Below, piece by piece: positions 60,045 to 64,000 of a stretch of 64,000 bases of DNA. The translations under genes and the position numbers were made by a program. The notes beneath the pieces were generated by a model, which was not told the origin of the DNA, made no database searches, and saw only the letters and a program-made list of their open reading frames with translations. Every line of letters starts with the position of its first letter. Positions within the stretch are counted from its first letter, which is position 1. The stretch covers positions 992,001 through 1,056,000 of the forward strand of contig SPDT01000002.1 in assembly GCA_008477525.1 (NCBI GenBank). Reading direction: 5' to 3'. The stretch is from Hypomyces perniciosus (taxonomy: Eukaryota; Ascomycota; Sordariomycetes; Hypocreales; Hypocreaceae).

Positions 60045-61768
60045 ATGACAGAATCAGCGAAAACAACACCTGTTACGCCCGACTTCCTCTCCCACCGGGG
60101 CTCTCCATTAGCTGCCCTGGAGAAGATGGCTAGGGCATCAACCAACATTGAGTTACTGCAGACGGCTCACTCGTTGTGGTGCGGCGCAGTGTGCGCCGAG
60201 GATGTATCGTGTGACTTTCTCCACTATTCGCGGGGAGGGGGGTCGACGGCGCTCGGGGTATCTACGCCGGCTCCGGCCCCCGGCCCGGTCCGTGCCGCCC
60301 GTGCCCGCTACAATAAGGACACAGCTCGACTCTTCGGCCTAATGGGCAGCGGCGGCTTTGAATCCGGCGTGTCTACGACGCCGCTTGTTAATGTCTGGCC
60401 GCTGTTAAGGGACGTTCTCGGCAGGGTTGACAGGTTGCGGGCATCCGACGGGCTCGTACACTCTGACTACACCGACTGGACCAAGAAGAAGGACCCGAGT
60501 GTCGACGTGTCAATCCAGGCGATGTACCGCGACACTATGCAGTGGATGGCATGTTGGTGCGGCGCCGAATATGCGGCTGATGTTGAGGGAGTGCACTTCG
60601 TGGCCTGGGAGGGTATCGCCGACGATATATGCCTCCCTCCGCTCGACGTGGTGAGCGGGCGCTTCACTGTGTATGGGCGCACTCTTCGCAATATGATTGA
60701 GGGCATGGAGAAGCAGGGATGGGCTCAGGACGGCACCTTTGTCCTACTCTGTCTCGTGCGGCTACTCTTTTTCCAGTACGTCGAAAAGGTCGATTTCGGC
60801 GTTGGGTCAGTCCATGGACGACTGAGCAAGTCCTCGGCGATCTGGGATAGTATTGGTTATCGCACAAACAGCGGCGGCACGACCCCTGTCTGCGCCATCA
60901 TCGCACGGAATACGGGGACCGGCCCGCTAACAATGCAATGGATTATCGACAGTTCCGTCTGTAATCTGATTTCCCTGGACCTGACCAAGTCGGCAGTCGG
61001 CATTTACAACCAGGACAACCACAAACCTTCGGCTATAGTCGAGGGCAACTGGCAGCGGCACGAGGGGAAGCGTGACACCGACTACCGCTCCGTTTATCTC
61101 GACCTCATCGACGAGCTTGTCCAGGCCGACGCCCCAGAACCCATCGTCCACTACGGGAACTCTGGCTTCCTCTACGGCCTGATCAATGGCCGCTACATGG
61201 AGCGTTCTGCCGGGCGCCGGCTGCCCATCCACCCGACTATGGTCGACGAGATACGCCGCATTGTTGGAGATGCACCTCCGGCCGACGCCCGGCTCAAAGG
61301 CTTGTTTCACCTGCGCTGGCTGGTGAGCTCGAACCGGCCTGCTGCAGGCCCTGAGGCGCCACGCCTGTGTCCAGACTTGGTATCAGCGTGCATCAAACGC
61401 CAAAAGCAACGCAAGCTAGCGTGGGATTGTCTCGCTGGGCATGCCAAGGCTCCCCTCACAGCGGCCATGATGGTCATCTGGAGTGCGCCTGCGCGGAAAA
61501 CTGGACCAGTGCGATCCACGGGCTGGCACCTAAGGCTAGCAGCCCACGCGACCTGCTCCGACTGCTGGTGGCCGCTGAGGGAGCGATTCATCTGCCAGTG
61601 TCTGACGATGGCATCGCCGGCATCGGCTCGCTCGACGATGTCTGGGCCCTGTGTATCGCCTGCCAGGTCGACTGCGGCGGCGACACCTGTGAATGGGCGG
61701 CTTTCACACGCCATGTCTGGAAGGTTTTTGGAGAAAAGCGCCACATCGTCCACGGCTGCTCCACCTAG
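60045..61768 (+). CDS. Hypothetical protein, probably frameshifted near its 3' end
   Basis: GC-rich, RIP-free gene right after the transposon block. Start ATG 60045 (MTESAKTTPVTPDF); a TATTTAAG motif lies about 130 bp upstream. The frame is open for 579 codons to 61784, but the last ~150 codons turn into Arg/Ser/Ala-rich sequence typical of a wrong frame, while the +2 frame from about 61370 to the TAG at 61766-61768 reads like protein (LLRLLVAAEGAIHLPVSDDG; SLDDVWALCIACQVDC). No GT..AG pair around 61323-61461 restores the frame, so a 1-bp change between about 61310 and 61500 is likely. Notable features: a Trp/Cys-rich stretch MQWMACWCGAEYA near residues 170-182 and a LVRLLFFQYVEKVDF segment. 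No signal peptide, membrane segment or known domain. I do not recognise the family. Confidence 0.5.
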
Positions 61769-61954
61769 GTCGGCCAGCCGATGAGATGAGAAATAATGGT
61801 GCCTTGGTTGTAACTCTTGCGGGAACTGCTCTATGGCATGACATCGGCGCCATATCCGAACAGCCATAAAATTACACAGGGTGCAAGTATATTAGAACAC
61901 TACACTATTAAAGTGTACGGTGCAGTAAATTGTTTAATATACTATGCACTTGAG

Positions 61955-62523
61955 CCTCCATAGTCCAACAACGGTGTCTTCGAGCCATCAAACGTGATGA
62001 TCCTGATGACGACTTCTTCTTCAAGATTGGCGAGCGCGGAGGCCCACGATCACTTAAAGCTCTGTTCTTTGCTGGCGAGTGCCCAGAGCTCACATTGATA
62101 TTCATGTACCAAGGCGCTCTCGATAAATGTGGTGCACCTTCTTCCCATGTCATCGACAACTAATGGTCAACAGAAGCAGGAAAGCCGGTGCCGAGATCCA
62201 ACATTTGTGTCGTGCAGAAGTAGGGCAAAGAAGTAGGAGGGACAATGGGTATTATTGTCTTGGGATTATCTCTTATGCTCACGGCGCTCCGCACGCTGTG
62301 GATAGATGAGGAAAGATTCCATCAGAGCCATTTCAAGAGATTTTATGGGAAATTGCCAGATACCGGAGCAGGGTGGATCGACGAAGAGAGCTATGTTCGT
62401 GTGGTGAGTGGAAACGACAATGTGCTGAACATCAGTGCTTATCAACTGTTAAGTGCTACGCCTTGGAGAAAACTCAACCATTTTGTCGGGGCCATCGAGC
62501 AAGCCATCTCTTGTTGGCCATGA
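61955..62523 (+). pseudogene. Acyl-CoA synthetase relic (propionyl/acetyl-CoA synthetase type)
   Basis: Recognisable middle-to-C-terminal part of an AMP-forming short-chain acyl-CoA synthetase, which would activate acetate or propionate with ATP and CoA. In one frame: LRAIKRDDPDDD, then RSLKALFFAGE, HVIDN followed by a stop where Trp is expected (IDNWWS in the family), EAGKPVPRSNICVV, a second stop, GGTMGIIVLGL, TLWIDEERFHQSHFKRF, then DTGAGWIDEESYVRV for the TGD..DEDGY motif and NDNVLNISAYQLL for DDVINVAGHRLS, and IEQAIS. The catalytic-loop residues are changed and the N-terminal two thirds are missing. Damage is by scattered substitutions and stops, not by RIP. It ends at a stop at 62521-62523. 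Confidence 0.75.
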
Positions 62524-62924
62524 ATGATTCTGCCTTGCCGGTGAGCGGTGTGTCTTTGTCCCAGTCCTCGTAGTCGATCACGCGCTCGATGATCCTGCAG
62601 ATTCGTCCACATTGAGCCCGTCGATCATTATGCGCCTGGGAAACGTCCCTCGTGAGCGTGTAAGTCTATCCAAGGGCGTTTCGGATGTCCATCTCGTCAA
62701 TTAGCTCACTGGGTGCTGAGCCAAGGATCCGTAAGAGCGAGAGGATTGGGCAGTTTCTACAGCGGAAGGTGTGTAAAGTCCCACTGCTCAGTGCGTTGGG
62801 AAATAGAGTGAGAACTCTCAAGAGCTGGCTGGCACTGTGACAGTCCTGTTTGATGAGTTCGGTCTCCGGGCGAAGGCTTTTCAGGGGTTGTTTTTTATTA
62901 TTCGATCAAGTAACTTGGTTCCTG
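62524..62924. other. Intergenic remnant between two relic genes
   Basis: No frame over about 60 codons and no recognisable motif. Base composition is normal. Probably decayed coding or intergenic DNA. Confidence 0.4.
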
Positions 62925-63400
62925 ACTCACCTTTTGGTGTAGCCGGTGATGTTGCAGTCATACCAGGCCTAGGTCGGCTGCAATGAGGAATGTCCCAAAG
63001 ATCTCAACTCCTGCAGCCGGTCTTGTAAGCAAGATGGTGTACCCGATAAGCGCAACCAGGTACTGGTAGCACCCTATCAACAAGATGCCATGCCGTTGCA
63101 GGCGATCGGAGGCCTACCCTATGATCAAGGTGACGAGATCTGTATCGACGGTGGAATAGCCGAACCTGGTCATCAGAACCTGGAGGAAATTCCCGAATCC
63201 TTGCTGCCCTACTTGAGTCGAACAGCAAATGGCTTGGACTCCACGAATTTTGGTGCCATTCTCCGTATTGAAGTTCTGCCGGTACCTGCGAAGAGCAATC
63301 TTTTCTCGTTATCGCACAATCCCCAGCGCAGCTTTTTCCTTCTTTCTTTAGTAAGCTTAGAAGCAGGAGCAACACCACAATACCCAAGACAACCGTTATG
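62925..63400 (-). pseudogene. MFS anion:cation symporter relic (allantoate/nicotinate permease type)
   Basis: Minus-strand translations in shifting frames recover the second half of a Dal5/Tna1-type major facilitator: GFGNFLQVLMTRFGYSTVDTD (split here by the writing limit: GFGNFLQVLM, then TRFGYSTVDTDLVTL), ASDRLQRHGILLIG, YLVALIGYTILLTRPAAG, VEIFGTFLIAADLG and, after a frame change, NITGYTKR matching the family's N(V/I)AGHTKR motif. Such carriers import small organic anions across the plasma membrane. Several frameshifts and stops make it non-functional. The frame at 63004-63387 is one fragment of it in the wrong register. Confidence 0.65.
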
Positions 63401-64000
63401 AGGCTTTAAAGGACTGTCAGCATCTTAAAGTTGGAGCAGGTTGCGGAGGGATTGATCTGACCCTCGATGAGGAGGATCCATCACCATGCTTTCCATCCTC
63501 CGGCCCGTCTAGATCCGTCACAATGCCGAAAGCAAGGAGGCCTCGTTCCGCCTTTTCAACCTAAAGCTAACCCCGCGAAGCATAATTTCAAGGTAATACT
63601 AATAACAAACTGTCATGGCGATTTTCTCTCCAAGGCATTCATTAGGGCTCTTCATGATGGCCCGGATAAACCGGGACGCATGGACCTTGAATGCCCATCG
63701 GCTTGTGGATCAGCGAGGGATTACGCAAGTCAATCCAAGGGATGCGAGAGCCTATTATTAAAGCACTGCCTCGTCGATAGAATAATCCTACGCTGAAGGG
63801 TGGACATTATTGATGGTTGGTTATTGATGGAGACTTTTATTCCTTATCGTGTTCCGTCGATGCGGCCAAAGCATGTGCTGATGATGCTTATATCAATCAA
63901 TTACCAGCGCCATGGCTTGGACTCCCCGCGTTTTTTATACTTTCTCCGCGTTTCAAAACTGACGCCGTGGGGAATGTCATGTCTGCCCTCGAATCAGTGC
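63401..64000. other. No gene recognised; window end
   Basis: Normal base composition. Open frames (63467-63796 plus) show no domain. On the minus strand TATAAAAAAC near 63935 lies upstream of a short ATG frame around 63806, possibly the 5' end of another decayed gene, but this cannot be supported further. Confidence 0.35.

Noticed and set aside
61323..61374. A 52-bp intron (GTGAGC..CCAG) in the orphan gene
   Set aside because: Splicing it leads to a stop 14 codons later; other nearby acceptors also fail to reach the protein-like frame, so a frameshift is preferred.
62245..62523. A small intact gene of 92 codons
   Set aside because: It is one stop-free fragment of the acyl-CoA synthetase relic, with the same frame continuing upstream across two stops.

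Overview
The window looks like a chromosome arm segment from a filamentous ascomycete (Pezizomycotina; possibly Eurotiales, though I cannot fix the genus). Genes carry 50-105 bp introns with GT..AG ends and CTAAC-type branch sites. The repeats show strong, strand-symmetric C-to-T decay with TpA enrichment, which is the signature of repeat-induced point mutation (RIP). Two compartments alternate sharply: AT-rich, RIP-mutated retrotransposon blocks (about 1-10 kb and 34.3-59.9 kb) and GC-normal islands (about 10-34 kb and 60-64 kb).

Left block (1-10 kb): the 3' six kilobases of a Ty3/gypsy chromovirus (RT, integrase, chromodomain, 3' LTR), then a mosaic of RIP relics including a reverse-strand gag zinc knuckle. 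Gene island (10-34 kb): a PMC1-like vacuolar Ca2+-ATPase with one apparent 1-bp frameshift; a convergent NACHT-HEAT NLR-type protein; a Ulp1/C48-type cysteine protease gene cut in two by an apparently intact hAT transposon (perfect 8-bp target duplication, 20-bp inverted repeats; both halves of the gene rejoin in frame); and a divergently transcribed pair of methionine aminopeptidases, type 2 and type 1, sharing a 369-bp promoter. MITE-like elements and a Tc1/mariner relic mark the island's right edge.

Right block (34.3-59.9 kb): two more copies of the same gypsy family, each with matching 5-bp target duplications (ATTAC; TATAT). The first is itself split by a reverse-strand Ty1/copia element (266-bp LTRs, duplication GTTTT). 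Inside the copia element lie two patches that escaped heavy RIP: an antisense alanine/proline-rich reading frame and a ~400-bp inverted-repeat-bounded insertion. RIP fades toward the outer edge of each gypsy copy.

Right island (60-64 kb): an unrecognised, probably frameshifted gene, then two relics broken by stops and indels rather than RIP: an acyl-CoA (propionyl/acetyl) synthetase and an MFS anion:cation symporter. No CRISPR, rRNA or convincing tRNA gene was seen. The most notable items are the hAT-split protease gene, the MetAP pair (its MetAP1 has changed active-site-loop residues and could be an inhibitor-resistant copy), the RIP edge gradient and the antisense frame in the copia element.
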